Of a stretch of 64,000 nt of DNA, positions 52,163 to 61,158 are shown in pieces. The stretch's first letter is position 1; the number at the start of each line of letters is the position of its first letter. The translations under genes were made by a program, and so were the position numbers. The DNA comes from Candidatus Thorarchaeota archaeon (lineage in GTDB: Archaea > Asgardarchaeota > Thorarchaeia > Thorarchaeales > Thorarchaeaceae), in contig JAEOSL010000005.1 of the NCBI GenBank assembly GCA_016840385.1, forward strand, positions 1 through 64,000. Reading direction: 5' to 3'. The notes beneath the pieces are model-generated. The model made no database searches, was not told the origin of the DNA, and was given only the letters and a program-made list of their open reading frames with translations.

Positions 52163-52309
52163 TTACCAATCGTCATCATCGTCCCACTCATCATCGTTCC
52201 AATCTTCTTCTTCCCACAGGTCATCTTCATCAAAATGCAATGAATCCACCTCTGACAGGGTAATGCAATATCGACACATTGTAGCTTTTATCCATTTTCC
52301 TGCATACAC
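52163..52309 (-). CDS. small acidic protein with CxxC
   Basis: A frame of 48 residues from GTG, or 38 from the later ATG at 52279. It has KWIKATMCRYCITLSEVDS, giving one CxxC, and a C-terminal tail made of Asp, Glu and Trp (DDLWEEEDWNDDEWDDDDDW). The Asp/Trp-rich tail is unusual and may bind a basic surface, such as RNA polymerase or a ribosomal protein. It lies 6 bases after the metallohydrolase gene, on the same strand. Confidence 0.45.
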   Translation of the reverse strand: MYAGKWIKATMCRYCITLSEVDSLHFDEDDLWEEEDWNDDEWDDDDDW

Positions 52310-52315
52310 TTGCAA

Positions 52316-53143
52316 TCAAAATACGTCCAAATCATTACCTGAAACAACCTTACCATCATAGTGTTTGGTAATTTCACACAATAACTTGGTTTCAGTTTGG
52401 TTCATGAACAACTGATGGTACAAAATGAGCAGCTTTGGTTGCACCTTCATAGCAATTTCTGCAAGTTCCAGCGTAGAAGTATGCACGGTTGAATGATACT
52501 TTCTCCACTCCTCAGTTCGTTCTTTGAGCCCCTCTGCAGAGTATACTTCGTGAATCAAAATGTCACACCCTTCTGCGTGTTTGATGAGATTATTTGAAAG
52601 ACAAGTATCTCCAGATATCACTACTGTTCTCTCTGGTAAAATAAATTTGTAGCCATATGATTCCAAAGATCCATGACTAACTCGAAATGCTTCTACCTGC
52701 ACATTGGCATCAGTATAAACAGTCCCCTCATCAATCTCATGTGTGTGCACGATGTATCCATCTTTGTTGGCTGGTTCAAGTCCTTCTATTCTTTCCTGAA
52801 TATCCACTCTGTATGCTGCCATGATGTGTTCAGTCATTTCTGCAAGTCCTTTTGGTCCATACACTTCCAGAGGTTCATTTCGCTCATTTACTCCTGGAGT
52901 TAGGATGGCATCCGGATAACCCATTGCATGGTCCGAGTGCAAATGTGTGAGAAAAACTCGTGTGATTTTTGAAACTGGAATTCCTGCTTCTGCCACTCTT
53001 CTTGTGACCCCTACCCCACAATCGACTAAGTAGAGAGAATCATTCACAATAATTGCAATTGATGGACCGAATCTTTCAGGATCCGGGTTGGGATTTCCTG
53101 TTCCTAACAATATGATCTTACTTTTCATTTTAGGCGCTCTCAA
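52316..53143 (-). CDS. RNase Z-like metallo-beta-lactamase fold hydrolase
   Basis: A 275-residue protein with the zinc signature FLTHLHSDHAMGY (HxHxDH at 67-72), LVDCGVGVTRRV before it, VVISGDTCLSNNLIKHA and LILYHQLFMN. The PNPDPERFGP motif near the start and the absence of the long exosite favour the RNase Z/arylsulfatase-like MBL group over classical lactamases. The Met of MKSKIILLG (53128) is a likely start. Next upstream is a MarR regulator. Confidence 0.82.
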   Translation of the reverse strand: MRAPKMKSKIILLGTGNPNPDPERFGPSIAIIVNDSLYLVDCGVGVTRRVAEAGIPVSKITRVFLTHLHSDHAMGYPDAILTPGVNERNEPLEVYGPKGLAEMTEHIMAAYRVDIQERIEGLEPANKDGYIVHTHEIDEGTVYTDANVQVEAFRVSHGSLESYGYKFILPERTVVISGDTCLSNNLIKHAEGCDILIHEVYSAEGLKERTEEWRKYHSTVHTSTLELAEIAMKVQPKLLILYHQLFMNQTETKLLCEITKHYDGKVVSGNDLDVF

Positions 53144-53150
53144 TGAAGGT

Positions 53151-53591
53151 TTAGATTGATTCTTGCGACACCAGATTCTTCAAGATTTTGTGAAGGTATG
53201 ATTCGAGTTCGTCAATCTCTTCTGGTGCGAATCCTTTGTAGAAAATATCAGTCATATTCGCTGATAATTTGAAGTAAGTACTCTGAAGCTTTCTAGTCTT
53301 ATCCGTTAACCGAATCAATGTTTTTCTTCTATCCTCTTCTGATTGGATACGTTTGACATGTCCTGCATTCTCTAGGTTATCCAATAATTCACTCAATGTT
53401 GATTTTCGTAATAGTGTTCGTTTGGTTAGATCATTTATTGGGACATTATCCTGTTGCCACAAAGCAAAGAGAATCCTACCTTGTCCAGGACCGATTTCCA
53501 TATCGTGTTTCTTGAGTAGTTCCGTGAAAACTCGTCTTCCTAGATGGTGTATCTGAGTGATGAGGAACCCACCCTCTCTCTGTGACATCAT
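53151..53591 (-). CDS. MarR-family transcriptional regulator
   Basis: A 146-residue winged-helix repressor: NDLTKRTLLRKSTLSELLDNLE is the recognition helix, VKRIQSEEDRRKTLIRLTDKTR the wing, with dimerisation helices at each end. It overlaps the flavin-binding protein gene by 4 bases, suggesting that it controls it, perhaps in response to a phenolic or oxidant. An in-frame ATG starts one codon later. Confidence 0.87.
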   Translation of the reverse strand: MMSQREGGFLITQIHHLGRRVFTELLKKHDMEIGPGQGRILFALWQQDNVPINDLTKRTLLRKSTLSELLDNLENAGHVKRIQSEEDRRKTLIRLTDKTRKLQSTYFKLSANMTDIFYKGFAPEEIDELESYLHKILKNLVSQESI

Positions 53592-54058
53592 TTTGAATCA
53601 CCTAATTCCAATTTGAACGTCATATTTCCCGTCCACCCCTTAGCACTAGTTGGGATTAGTCTGAGTACAGTGTGATCTGGATCATCGTATCCTTTGGGAT
53701 AGTACATGTCCCAATTATCATGCCATAACTCCTTCTTTACAGCCAGATCATCAACAATCTCAATATCGCCTCCAAACATCACACCATACCACGATTCTGG
53801 GTCACAGTAGTATACTGAACTTGCAGAATTTGTTTTGATATCATTGACCTTTGTTGATGATGTATTTGTAGTGAAGATGATAGTGAAATCATCTTGTTTT
53901 TCAAAGAATGGAATCAACTTCGGATATTGTATCTTATTTCTGAGATTGAGCATCGCTCTCGTCTGTGGATACCCCTTCGCATCAATTGTTGTTAGATATA
54001 CCGGCCATCCTGTTTCCAGAAGGTCTATGCAAAGTTTCCGAGATTCATTCTGATTCAT
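53588..54058 (-). CDS. pyridoxamine 5'-phosphate oxidase-family protein
   Basis: A 156-residue split-barrel flavoprotein: GWPVYLTTIDAKGYPQTRAM, FFEKQDDFTIIFTTNTSSTK, SASSVYYCDPESWYGVMFGG and the C-terminal KGWTGNMTFKL. Members are FMN- or F420-binding oxidoreductases; the sequence does not tell the cofactor. Coupled by a 4-base overlap to the MarR gene. Confidence 0.85.
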   Translation of the reverse strand: MNQNESRKLCIDLLETGWPVYLTTIDAKGYPQTRAMLNLRNKIQYPKLIPFFEKQDDFTIIFTTNTSSTKVNDIKTNSASSVYYCDPESWYGVMFGGDIEIVDDLAVKKELWHDNWDMYYPKGYDDPDHTVLRLIPTSAKGWTGNMTFKLELGDSK

Positions 54059-54327
54059 TTTGAGACCGCCTTAATTGGTTCGTATCCAAACAGTTAGGCA
54101 CCGAACTAAATATACCTTGCGGTCTGGGGAGTATCTTGTCATTTAGTGAATTTTTAATCAAAAAGAAGTAAATTGGCTGTCCAAAATCTATGTTGAACAG
54201 CTAGTTAATTGTTTTCAGTTGTTTTTCTCGTCACTTCTCTTATCACGAACTTTGTCCATGACATATTAAGTAAAATATTAAAAAAGGAGGAGAAAGCAGG
54301 TTACCCTGCTTCCGTGCTAAGTTTATT

Positions 54328-55278
54328 CTAACGTCGTCTCACGGCAACAACTACTATGAGCAGAACTACAACAGCTCCACCAATCATAGCAAGTGTCATT
54401 GTATCGAGAGCAAAACCTGTTGAGTCAACTGAATCCATTCCGAGGATTGGATCGTACTCTAGAGTTTCATCACCAAAGTTCTCGAAAGCAAGATAGATTG
54501 ACTGACCTGCTTCCTGTCCAATACCTTCACCGTAGCTTGCCTTGACTTGGAGAGTATTGTTCGCAGCATATGCGTACTCTTCATACTCAAAATATCCTGC
54601 GTCAAATTGGAACTTGGTACCGTCTCTCTGGAAACCAGCTGGGACCTCAGAACCCTGAAGCTGACCGTGTGTACTTTCAGTCACTGTGAACTGAAGCACT
54701 AGAATTGAGTCTTCGTAGGTCCAGTCCCAACCTTCTACAATCAGGTCGAATTTCATTTCACCTGGAGTAGATAAGTTCAGGTGGACTCTAACCTCTATTG
54801 TTACATTGAAAGCTGGCATACTAGGTAGGCTACCATAGTCGTTTCCAGGGCCAGTTGGACGAGGATCATACTCAGATGTAGTTGTGAAATTAAAGTGAAC
54901 TGCGGTAGTGTTACCACCTTCCTCTTCTGTTTCAAAATCACTAAAGTCCCAATCAGTTGTTGGAAGTGCAAATGGAGCACCAATCATGTTGTCAGTTCCA
55001 TTAGTAAATGCACCATCGGCGTTTGTGTCATTTGCTTCAAACATCTTTACAAACATCACATGATAATCAACATCAGGAGAGTTTGGATCCCACCAGTGGA
55101 AGTGAGGGGCTTGATTATTTCCAGTCACCTTGATGGCAATGTCATCAGTAGTGAGAGATACGATTCCAGCAGAATACTGGTACTGGATGGAGCTACCCTG
55201 CGCGGCTGCTAGGGGTACGCCAATTCCAACGAGTATTAATGCAAACAATGAAAGTGTGGCTTTTCTATTCAGATTCAT
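54328..55278 (-). CDS. secreted protein with C-terminal membrane anchor
   Basis: A protein of about 316 residues. Signal peptide MNLNRKATLSLFALILVGIG ending AAAQG; a large Asp/Asn/Thr-rich extracellular beta domain (with several DxDxDG-like acidic stretches such as NDTNADGAF that could bind calcium); and a C-terminal membrane span (MIGGAVVVLLIVVVAV) with basic RRR end. This is typical of archaeal surface proteins. The start MNLNRKA is preferred over MRHILVIQ because it gives a canonical signal peptide. Confidence 0.85.
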   Translation of the reverse strand: MNLNRKATLSLFALILVGIGVPLAAAQGSSIQYQYSAGIVSLTTDDIAIKVTGNNQAPHFHWWDPNSPDVDYHVMFVKMFEANDTNADGAFTNGTDNMIGAPFALPTTDWDFSDFETEEEGGNTTAVHFNFTTTSEYDPRPTGPGNDYGSLPSMPAFNVTIEVRVHLNLSTPGEMKFDLIVEGWDWTYEDSILVLQFTVTESTHGQLQGSEVPAGFQRDGTKFQFDAGYFEYEEYAYAANNTLQVKASYGEGIGQEAGQSIYLAFENFGDETLEYDPILGMDSVDSTGFALDTMTLAMIGGAVVVLLIVVVAVRRR

Positions 55279-55428
55279 TTGAATCACTAAGATATGCCTC
55301 ACTTTGAGTATATTTAACCAAAATTTACTAGATAGAAAAATATGATATTCAATAAGGTCTATGAGGGCTCTAATTCCAACTATATTGTTTATGGATGCTT
55401 ACAACCATTTTCACGCCTTTTTGTATGA

Positions 55429-57432
55429 CTAATGAACTAATAGCTTCTTGGCATTTGAAACAACATTCTCTACAGTGAATCCGTACTTCTCAAAGAGTAC
55501 ATTTCCTGGAGCTGAGGCTCCGAACTTGTTTATACACAAGCTAGCTCCATTATCACCTATCCAACGTTCCCATCCTTGAGATACTCCCGCTTCAACCGCT
55601 AGACGAGCTTTCACATCATGTGGAAATACTGATTCTTGATATTCCTGACTCTGATTCTTGAATAATTCCCAGCTTGGGAATGAAACAACTCGAACGTTGA
55701 TACCATCGTTATGAAGCTGTTCTGCAGCCTTGGTTATCAAGCCAACTTCTGAACCAGATGCCATCAATATGATATCTGGACTTCGTCCTAGGTCAGCTAA
55801 AACGTATGCTCCCTTTGTGGTTCCTGAGGCAGGAGAATACTTGTCCCTATCCAGCACTGGTACATTCTGCCTGGTCAATGCCATCAATGTTGGTCCATCC
55901 CGACGGTTGATTGCAATCTTCCATGCCTCTACTACTTCATTAGCATCTCCTGGTCTAAGTACAACGAGATCAGGAATAGATCGAAGAGCTGCAAAGTGTT
56001 CTATCGGTTGGTGTGTGGGTCCATCTTCACCAACGCCAATACTATCATGTGTGAATACCCAGATGCTACCATGATTGGATAAAGCTGAGAGTCGTATTGA
56101 AGGCCGCATGTAGTCGGAGAACATTAGGAATGTAGCAGAGTATGGAATTACTCCTCCATGAGCTACCATTCCATTTACTGCAGCGCCCATTGCGTGTTCT
56201 CGAACTCCAAAGTGTAAGTTTCTTCCTTCTGGAGAGACTGATTGAAATGATGGACTACCATCGATCCATGTTTTGTTTGAGGGAGTAAGATCTGCAGAAC
56301 CACCCATTAATTCTGGAAGGTTCTTTGCTAGAACATTGATGACCTTACCAGATGCAGCTCTAGTTGCCATTCCTTTATCATCCGGTGGAAATACTGGAAG
56401 ATTCTGGTCCCAGTCTTGGGAAAGCTCACCCTTCATTCGACGTGAAAACTCAGCTGCTAATTCAGGATAGTCCTTACCATATTTCTCGAATTTCGAGTTC
56501 CAATCATTCTCAACTTGAATACCCGTGTTACCTATTTTGGAATAGAAATCTTGTACATCATCAGGAACGAAAAATCTAGGCTCAAGAGGCCAATCTAGTT
56601 TCTTCTTTGCCCCATCCAGTTCTTCATCTCCTGGTGGTTCTCCATGAGCTTTTGCAGTATCCTGTTTATTTGGCATTCCATACCCAATATGTGTTCTACA
56701 AAGTATTATTGAAGGACGTGGATCTTTCTTTGCTTCCGTTATTGCCTTGTCAATTGCTTCTACATCATTGCCATCCTTGATATGCTGTACATGCCATCCA
56801 AAGGCTTCGAATCTAGCTCCACGGTCTTCTGTGAACGTGATATCTGTGCTACCATCAATTGAGATCAAATTGTCATCGTAGAGCATTACGATGTTTCCTA
56901 ATTTCAGATGACCTGCTAATGATGCTGCTTCAGATGAGAGTCCTTCCATCAAATCGCCATCTGTAACAATAGCGTAGATATGGTGGTCGACAATATTGTA
57001 GTTAGGTTTGTTAAAGACAGCTGCAAGATGTGCTTCGGCAATTGCTAATCCTACGCAATTTGCAAAACCTTGACCAAGTGGGCCTGTCGTAACTTCTACA
57101 CCAGGTGTACAATGGTTCTCAGGATGTCCTGGCGTTTTGCACCCCCACTGTCGGAAGTTCTTCAAATCCTCCATGGATACATCATATCCAGTGAGGTGCA
57201 ACAGAGAATACAGTAGCATTGAACCATGTCCGCCAGAAAGAACAAAACGGTCGCGGTCCCACCATTTCGGATTGTTTGGGTTAAAGCGCAGGTGACGAGT
57301 CCAGAGTGTATAGGCCATAGCCGCAGCACCCATAGGCATGCCTGGATGTCCTGAATTTGCCTTCTGTATTGCATCAGCAGAGAGAAAGCGGATTGCGTTA
57401 ATTGCACGTTCTTGGAGTTTTGCATCTGTCAT
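55429..57432 (-). CDS. tkt: transketolase, single-chain
   Basis: A 667-residue thiamine-diphosphate enzyme exchanging C2 ketol groups in the pentose phosphate pathway. Signatures: [60 protein letters not shown] (GDG-type TPP motif), [18 protein letters not shown] and the C-terminal [11 protein letters not shown]. Many archaea have split N- and C-terminal subunits or lack the enzyme; this bacterial-type full-length chain suggests transfer or an Asgard-specific state. The start [10 protein letters not shown] is used; 32 extra codons precede it in frame. Confidence 0.92.
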   Translation of the reverse strand: MTDAKLQERAINAIRFLSADAIQKANSGHPGMPMGAAAMAYTLWTRHLRFNPNNPKWWDRDRFVLSGGHGSMLLYSLLHLTGYDVSMEDLKNFRQWGCKTPGHPENHCTPGVEVTTGPLGQGFANCVGLAIAEAHLAAVFNKPNYNIVDHHIYAIVTDGDLMEGLSSEAASLAGHLKLGNIVMLYDDNLISIDGSTDITFTEDRGARFEAFGWHVQHIKDGNDVEAIDKAITEAKKDPRPSIILCRTHIGYGMPNKQDTAKAHGEPPGDEELDGAKKKLDWPLEPRFFVPDDVQDFYSKIGNTGIQVENDWNSKFEKYGKDYPELAAEFSRRMKGELSQDWDQNLPVFPPDDKGMATRAASGKVINVLAKNLPELMGGSADLTPSNKTWIDGSPSFQSVSPEGRNLHFGVREHAMGAAVNGMVAHGGVIPYSATFLMFSDYMRPSIRLSALSNHGSIWVFTHDSIGVGEDGPTHQPIEHFAALRSIPDLVVLRPGDANEVVEAWKIAINRRDGPTLMALTRQNVPVLDRDKYSPASGTTKGAYVLADLGRSPDIILMASGSEVGLITKAAEQLHNDGINVRVVSFPSWELFKNQSQEYQESVFPHDVKARLAVEAGVSQGWERWIGDNGASLCINKFGASAPGNVLFEKYGFTVENVVSNAKKLLVH

Positions 57433-57540
57433 TAGGAAACCCACCGGAAAGCAACTTGAGTAGCGAGTGCGCGTAGCAACTAGCTCTCTTTTGGTTCTTA
57501 CGCTTGGGAGAATAGTCCTGCCTTTCACTGTTTCGCAAGA

Positions 57541-58110
57541 TTATGGCTTTCCAACTTCTGTGCCGGGTGGGTATACTTTCAAGAATTCATCTTTTGTTAT
57601 GTCCATGATCACATGGTCATGAAACTCGCCAAGCATGTATGCCCCTTGTCGAAATACTCCTGCATGCTTGAATCCAGCTTTTTCGTAGGCATGTTGAGCT
57701 CGCTTATTTTTTGTCAATGTAAGTAGATATACTGTATTGAGACCAAGTACATGGAATGCAACCCAGAGCATCACTCGTGTTGTATCAGTACCATAACCTT
57801 TTCCAAGATTATCTGGATTATGAATAGCAATCCCAAATTCTGCTTTCTGATGTTGTTTTGATATATCAAAGAAAGCAACAGTTCCCAAGAACTCGTTTGT
57901 CTTCTTATCTTCAATTGCTAGAACCATTTCTCCATCTCTCCAAGGATTCATAGTTGTGACTCGTTCTAGCCATTTCTGCTCTGCGTTCCGTGACATAGGC
58001 CAAGCTGATGCAAGATACTGACGTAACTCTAGAGTGTTGAAGAACTTCAAAATGGTGTCAAGATCCTCCATTTCCAACGCTCGTAGTTTGACCAATTCTC
58101 CATAGTACAT
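57541..58110 (-). CDS. GNAT acetyltransferase, RimJ/RimL-like
   Basis: A 189-residue acetyltransferase: LRALEMEDLDTILKFFNTLE, GIAIHNPDNLGKGYGTDTTR (acetyl-CoA loop), then LLTLTKNKRAQHAYEKAGFK. It is a different branch from the GNAT at 47153. It lies 12 bases upstream of the transketolase frame, on the same strand, so it may be co-transcribed. Confidence 0.85.
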   Translation of the reverse strand: MYYGELVKLRALEMEDLDTILKFFNTLELRQYLASAWPMSRNAEQKWLERVTTMNPWRDGEMVLAIEDKKTNEFLGTVAFFDISKQHQKAEFGIAIHNPDNLGKGYGTDTTRVMLWVAFHVLGLNTVYLLTLTKNKRAQHAYEKAGFKHAGVFRQGAYMLGEFHDHVIMDITKDEFLKVYPPGTEVGKP

Positions 58111-58200
58111 ATTTCTACATTAGTACTCTTGCAAATAAAATTGCCTCAGTATAGCCTTAGTCGATACACTCATTATTGTACTTGAGGTTGAATAGAAACA

Positions 58201-58791
58201 ATGAGTCCACAGAAATTATACTTGGATGAACCAGCAGTACGGGTACAGCTCTCAAGAGTTCGATTTCCAAAAGCATGTCCAGTCTGTGGAGCACCTGCGT
58301 CTATTCCTTCCCGTATTACTCTTTCTTCTGGAGGAACAAATTGGGATGATCCTACTTTTAGAGCCCATCCCATATCAATGAGACCATCTTCACGACCGAC
58401 ACCGAAGTACTTGCCAATTTTTGTATGCGAAGACCACTATTATGCTGATGATAGCGAGGAACGGTACAAATCATGTTGTATCATTATTGATGGGTTTGCT
58501 ATGACTTTCTTCTTCTTTGGGCTTATGTTTCTTGGTGATTCATTCAATAGAGGGAGACCAATTCCGTTTTGGTCTATGGCTTTCTCCGCATTCTTCGCTT
58601 TCTCAATGTTCCTTTCTTGGATTGCTTTTCGGCCAAATGCCCTTCAACGAGCTGTTAAGATAGTGGGATTTGATCCAGGTATGCAGAATATTCTCATTGT
58701 CTTCAAAGACAAGTCGTTTCGAGATACGCTTATTCAGGAGAATCCAATGACCACAGAACTTGTCAGTTGGATTGTAAAGCCTGGTAGTTAG
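58201..58791 (+). CDS. zinc-ribbon membrane protein
   Basis: A 196-residue protein. The N-terminal soluble part holds PKACPVCGAPA (one CxxC) and a second Cys-His region (FVCEDHYYADDSEER); two adjacent transmembrane segments (IIDGFAMTFFFFGLMFLG and FWSMAFSAFFAFSMFLSWIA) follow; the C-terminal 45 residues are soluble. Family unrecognised; similar layouts are seen in small archaeal membrane proteins of unknown role. Confidence 0.68.
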   Translation: MSPQKLYLDEPAVRVQLSRVRFPKACPVCGAPASIPSRITLSSGGTNWDDPTFRAHPISMRPSSRPTPKYLPIFVCEDHYYADDSEERYKSCCIIIDGFAMTFFFFGLMFLGDSFNRGRPIPFWSMAFSAFFAFSMFLSWIAFRPNALQRAVKIVGFDPGMQNILIVFKDKSFRDTLIQENPMTTELVSWIVKPGS

Positions 58792-58821
58792 AAAGGAATT
58801 GAAAAAAGAATCAAGAAGCAC

Positions 58822-58938
58822 TCATGTTGCTTCCAGCATGAGTACTTCATCATCAGATAAGCAACGACGTTCTGCTTTGTCGTTGGGTGGGCTAGCGAAA
58901 ATCTCTGGTGTGTTGCTATCAGTAGTCACGATAATCAC
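58822..58938 (-). CDS. tiny ORF 3 of a tandem small-ORF set
   Basis: A 38-residue frame from GTG at 58938, which overlaps by 4 bases the stop of the previous small ORF (GTGA). Sequence DSNTPEIFASPPNDKAERRC and SDDEVLMLEAT is acidic, unlike the two basic ORFs before it. A later GTG (58929) is also in frame. Support is the coupled overlap. Confidence 0.3.
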   Translation of the reverse strand: MIIVTTDSNTPEIFASPPNDKAERRCLSDDEVLMLEAT

Positions 58939-59018
58939 CTGTAGAGGTATGCGTGAGTAATAGCCTTGGTAGAGTACTTCTTCTTTCGGGACTTGGTTAG
59001 TTTCTTAGTAAGAGCCAT
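58935..59018 (-). CDS. tiny basic ORF 2, related to ORF 1
   Basis: A 27-residue protein, MALTKKLTKSRKKKYSTKAI, then THAYLYR. It shares MALT at the start and the ending ST-x-A-(I/V)-x-x-x-x-YR with ORF 1 and has a perfect AGGAGGT 9 bases before the ATG, which is the best Shine-Dalgarno in the area. The lysine-rich composition suggests a nucleic-acid-binding peptide. Its shortness keeps confidence moderate. Confidence 0.5.
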   Translation of the reverse strand: MALTKKLTKSRKKKYSTKAITHAYLYR

Positions 59019-59025
59019 GATTGAT

Positions 59026-59127
59026 TTACCTCCTGTAAATGTGGGAGTATGCTACAGCCTCTGTGGAGAGGGGATTACGTTTGTTCTTCATTGCGGAGTT
59101 AGTTCGGTTGTTAGTTGTTAGAGCCAT
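59026..59127 (-). CDS. tiny basic ORF 1
   Basis: A 33-residue protein, MALTTNNRTNSAMKNKRNPL then STEAVAYSHIYRR, starting ATG and ending 7 bases before ORF 2. No Shine-Dalgarno; the TATA-like box at 59160 would make it leaderless. The similar N- and C-termini of ORF 1 and ORF 2 show a local duplication and argue that both are translated. Confidence 0.5.
   Translation of the reverse strand: MALTTNNRTNSAMKNKRNPLSTEAVAYSHIYRR
59028..59034 (-). promoter_or_regulatory. strong Shine-Dalgarno for tiny ORF 2
   Basis: AGGAGGT on the minus strand, complementary to the 16S anti-SD CACCTCCT and 9 bases from the ATG of ORF 2. It shows that SD-dependent starts are used, which requires the anti-SD to be present in mature 16S rRNA. 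Confidence 0.7.
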
Positions 59128-59157
59128 AATAGTTCACAAGATATACTGCTCATATTT

Positions 59158-59168
59158 AGTATATATAC
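59158..59168. promoter_or_regulatory. bidirectional TATA-like promoter
   Basis: The sequence TATATATACC on + and its complement sit about 25-33 bases from both divergent gene starts (59127 on -, 59193 on +). It could serve each side, giving leaderless or near-leaderless transcripts. Confidence 0.45.
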
Positions 59169-59192
59169 CGGAGGCACTATAGAGGGTCACAT

Positions 59193-59474
59193 ATGGGAGT
59201 CACATATTGTGACTATCAATGTGAGGCTTGGAATAGATTGAGTAACGAAATGAAGGAGATTATAATCACAGGTCTGGTATCAAGAATATTAGACAAGTAT
59301 GTCATTACATCAGATGATGGCACAGAATATGAGCTATCTGCAATAATGCCATGGGAAGCGGTATCGCCAGATTTTGGGTCTGGTGATTATGCAATTCACC
59401 TCGGTAAACGAATGGTTGCGTCTGGAATGACAGACGGTCATACTATCTGGAAAGCATCTCTAACTGAGGGCTAA
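59193..59474 (+). CDS. small hypothetical protein
   Basis: A 93-residue protein. The part from MKEIIITGLVSRILDKYVIT onward has the alternating strands of an OB-fold-like or similar small beta barrel (DDGTEYELSAIMPWEA, YAIHLGKRMVASG). The first 18 residues (MGVTYCDYQCEAWNR) may be a CxxxC extension or upstream of the true start. No family recognised; the gap to the next gene is short. Confidence 0.5.
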   Translation: MGVTYCDYQCEAWNRLSNEMKEIIITGLVSRILDKYVITSDDGTEYELSAIMPWEAVSPDFGSGDYAIHLGKRMVASGMTDGHTIWKASLTEG

Positions 59475-59501
59475 GCTATTCCAAGATTGGGAGCGGAAAT
59501 T

Positions 59502-59879
59502 ATGATTCTAGGTATTGACGTAGTGTATTTGCATGTCTTTGATTCTGAATCTCTTGGTAAATGGTATTCAGAGGTACTAGGTTTAGAGCTCAAGTTCAAG
59601 ACATTCAACCATGGATGGCAGGAGTATGATTTTGGTGAGAGTCCTCCAACACGTTTTGCAATAGAAGCAATTGGTATGCCTATTTCAAAAGTGGAGAAAC
59701 AGCCAATCATGGTTTCATTCCGTGTTGACGATGTGAAGGCAACAGTAAAAGATCTAGAGAAGAAGGGAGTCACGTTCTTCGGCTCTCCAAAAATTAAGAA
59801 GGAAGGTTTCTCACTCTTCGCTACTCTCCAAGACCCTGCTGGGAACTGGATACAACTCTCTCAACGAGTAGAAGAGTAG
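59502..59879 (+). CDS. VOC/glyoxalase-family protein
   Basis: A 125-residue vicinal-oxygen-chelate protein: VVYLHVFDSESLGKWYSEVL is the first beta-alpha unit (metal His in YLHV), then FRVDDVKATVKDLEKKGVTF and LFATLQDPAGNWIQLSQ (acidic ligand position DPAGN). Start ATG at 59502 is preceded by GGGAGCGG; a TTG upstream (59487) is also open. The substrate is unknown (lactoylglutathione lyase-like, dioxygenase-like or resistance). Confidence 0.85.
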   Translation: MILGIDVVYLHVFDSESLGKWYSEVLGLELKFKTFNHGWQEYDFGESPPTRFAIEAIGMPISKVEKQPIMVSFRVDDVKATVKDLEKKGVTFFGSPKIKKEGFSLFATLQDPAGNWIQLSQRVEE

Positions 59880-59938
59880 AAAGAAAATGTTGAAGGACCT
59901 ACCAAGTGGAGGTCCATTTCAACTTTGATTTGTATATT

Positions 59939-60319
59939 TTAGAGTTTGAGCTCAGCTTCGCTCTTCCAGAGACCGTGAATATTACAATATGCTGTTGCCA
60001 TCAGAGTACCGGGTTTATCGGTCTTGAAGACGAATTTTGCTACAGGCTCAGTGTAGATTCCGCTGGTATCAGGTCCCTCAGCTGATTCTCCATGATGATC
60101 AAAGGTGCAATAACCTATCTCAACTGGAAACTTCGCTCCTTCGGGCCAGAAGAAAAGATCCATCCATTTGATATGATGGTTTGTCGTATTTGGATGAGCA
60201 ATCTCTTTTCCAACTTTCACCTTTACCATCGCACGACCATCTTCGACTTTTTTGATAATGATAGCAGGTACGTGTTTTTCATTCTTCCAATCTGCAGTCT
60301 GAATCCATTTTTTGGACAT
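59939..60319 (-). CDS. sorA: superoxide reductase (neelaredoxin type)
   Basis: A 126-residue iron protein that reduces superoxide to H2O2. It has the active-site Glu14-Lys15 with His16 (EKHVP), IAHPNTTNHHIKWMDLFFWP with further His ligands, and YCNIHGLW with the Cys-x-x-His pair near the C-terminus. No N-terminal desulforedoxin Fe(Cys)4 domain, so it is the 1Fe type. Part of oxygen defence in an anaerobe, alongside the flavodiiron and rubrerythrin-like genes. Confidence 0.93.
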   Translation of the reverse strand: MSKKWIQTADWKNEKHVPAIIIKKVEDGRAMVKVKVGKEIAHPNTTNHHIKWMDLFFWPEGAKFPVEIGYCTFDHHGESAEGPDTSGIYTEPVAKFVFKTDKPGTLMATAYCNIHGLWKSEAELKL

Positions 60320-60474
60320 TATTCTCTACCTCTCGTTAGAAAATGTGCAGTCTGAAAACTGCGCACTGCATGGTAATACGTAAAGTCTGTTAAAACACTT
60401 CTCTTAAGACCGTTAAGCACGTTTCACTCAGAGGCTCAGAGTTATATGCAAATGCTATTCTCGACAAAACAAGC

Positions 60475-61038
60475 GTGATTAAAATGGAGATGGAGTATTT
60501 TCGCCCTGCTGGTAAGAATTCCGCAGTCAACATTGCTCTACTTGCAATTATGACTGCACTTGCAACAATAATGACGATTGTCATCCAGATCCCATACCCT
60601 GGAACAAGTGGGTATTTCAATTTTGGAGATACTATGGTCATGCTTGGAGGTCTTCTTCTTGGCCCAGTAGGTGGATTCATTGCAGGAGGATTTGGTTCTG
60701 CTTTGGCTGATGTAGCCACTGGGTATACCTTCTATGCTCCGATTACGTTCATTGTAAAGGGACTTGAGGGCCTTGCAGTGGGATTTTTGAGTTCTAAGGC
60801 TCGGGAACACGTGAGAGTAGATGGACGTGACATTCTTGCAGTGATTGTGGGCTCAATCATAATGTTGACAGGATATTTCATTGCTCAGGTGATTCTCTTC
60901 GATATTGTAGTGGCAATAGGTGAGTTGGTTACGATTAATTTAGCACAAGTAACAATTGGTGCTGCTGTAACGCTTCTGATTGGTCCAACTATTCGCTCCT
61001 ATTTACGTACCATAAATTATGGTACATCTGAAGATTGA
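60475..61038 (+). CDS. ECF transporter S component
   Basis: A 187-residue membrane protein with about six transmembrane segments, the S-component pattern: AVNIALLAIMTALATIMTIV, GTSGYFNFGDTMVMLGGLLL, GFIAGGFGSALADVATGY and a conserved Phe-Asn-Phe-Gly loop as in the CblT/vitamin-binding S units. The partner AAA/EcfT genes are not in the window, so the substrate is open. It ends one base before the reading frame of the next gene. Confidence 0.85.
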   Translation: MIKMEMEYFRPAGKNSAVNIALLAIMTALATIMTIVIQIPYPGTSGYFNFGDTMVMLGGLLLGPVGGFIAGGFGSALADVATGYTFYAPITFIVKGLEGLAVGFLSSKAREHVRVDGRDILAVIVGSIIMLTGYFIAQVILFDIVVAIGELVTINLAQVTIGAAVTLLIGPTIRSYLRTINYGTSED

Positions 61039-61158
61039 GTGTACCCCCCTTTTGATGAGCTAAGACTTCGTCGGAACGGTTTTTTAGGACAAAGATTACT
61101 GGAGGATTGGCACTTACAAGTGTCATACAAGCTCTTGAAAAAGACGGACGGCCTACAT

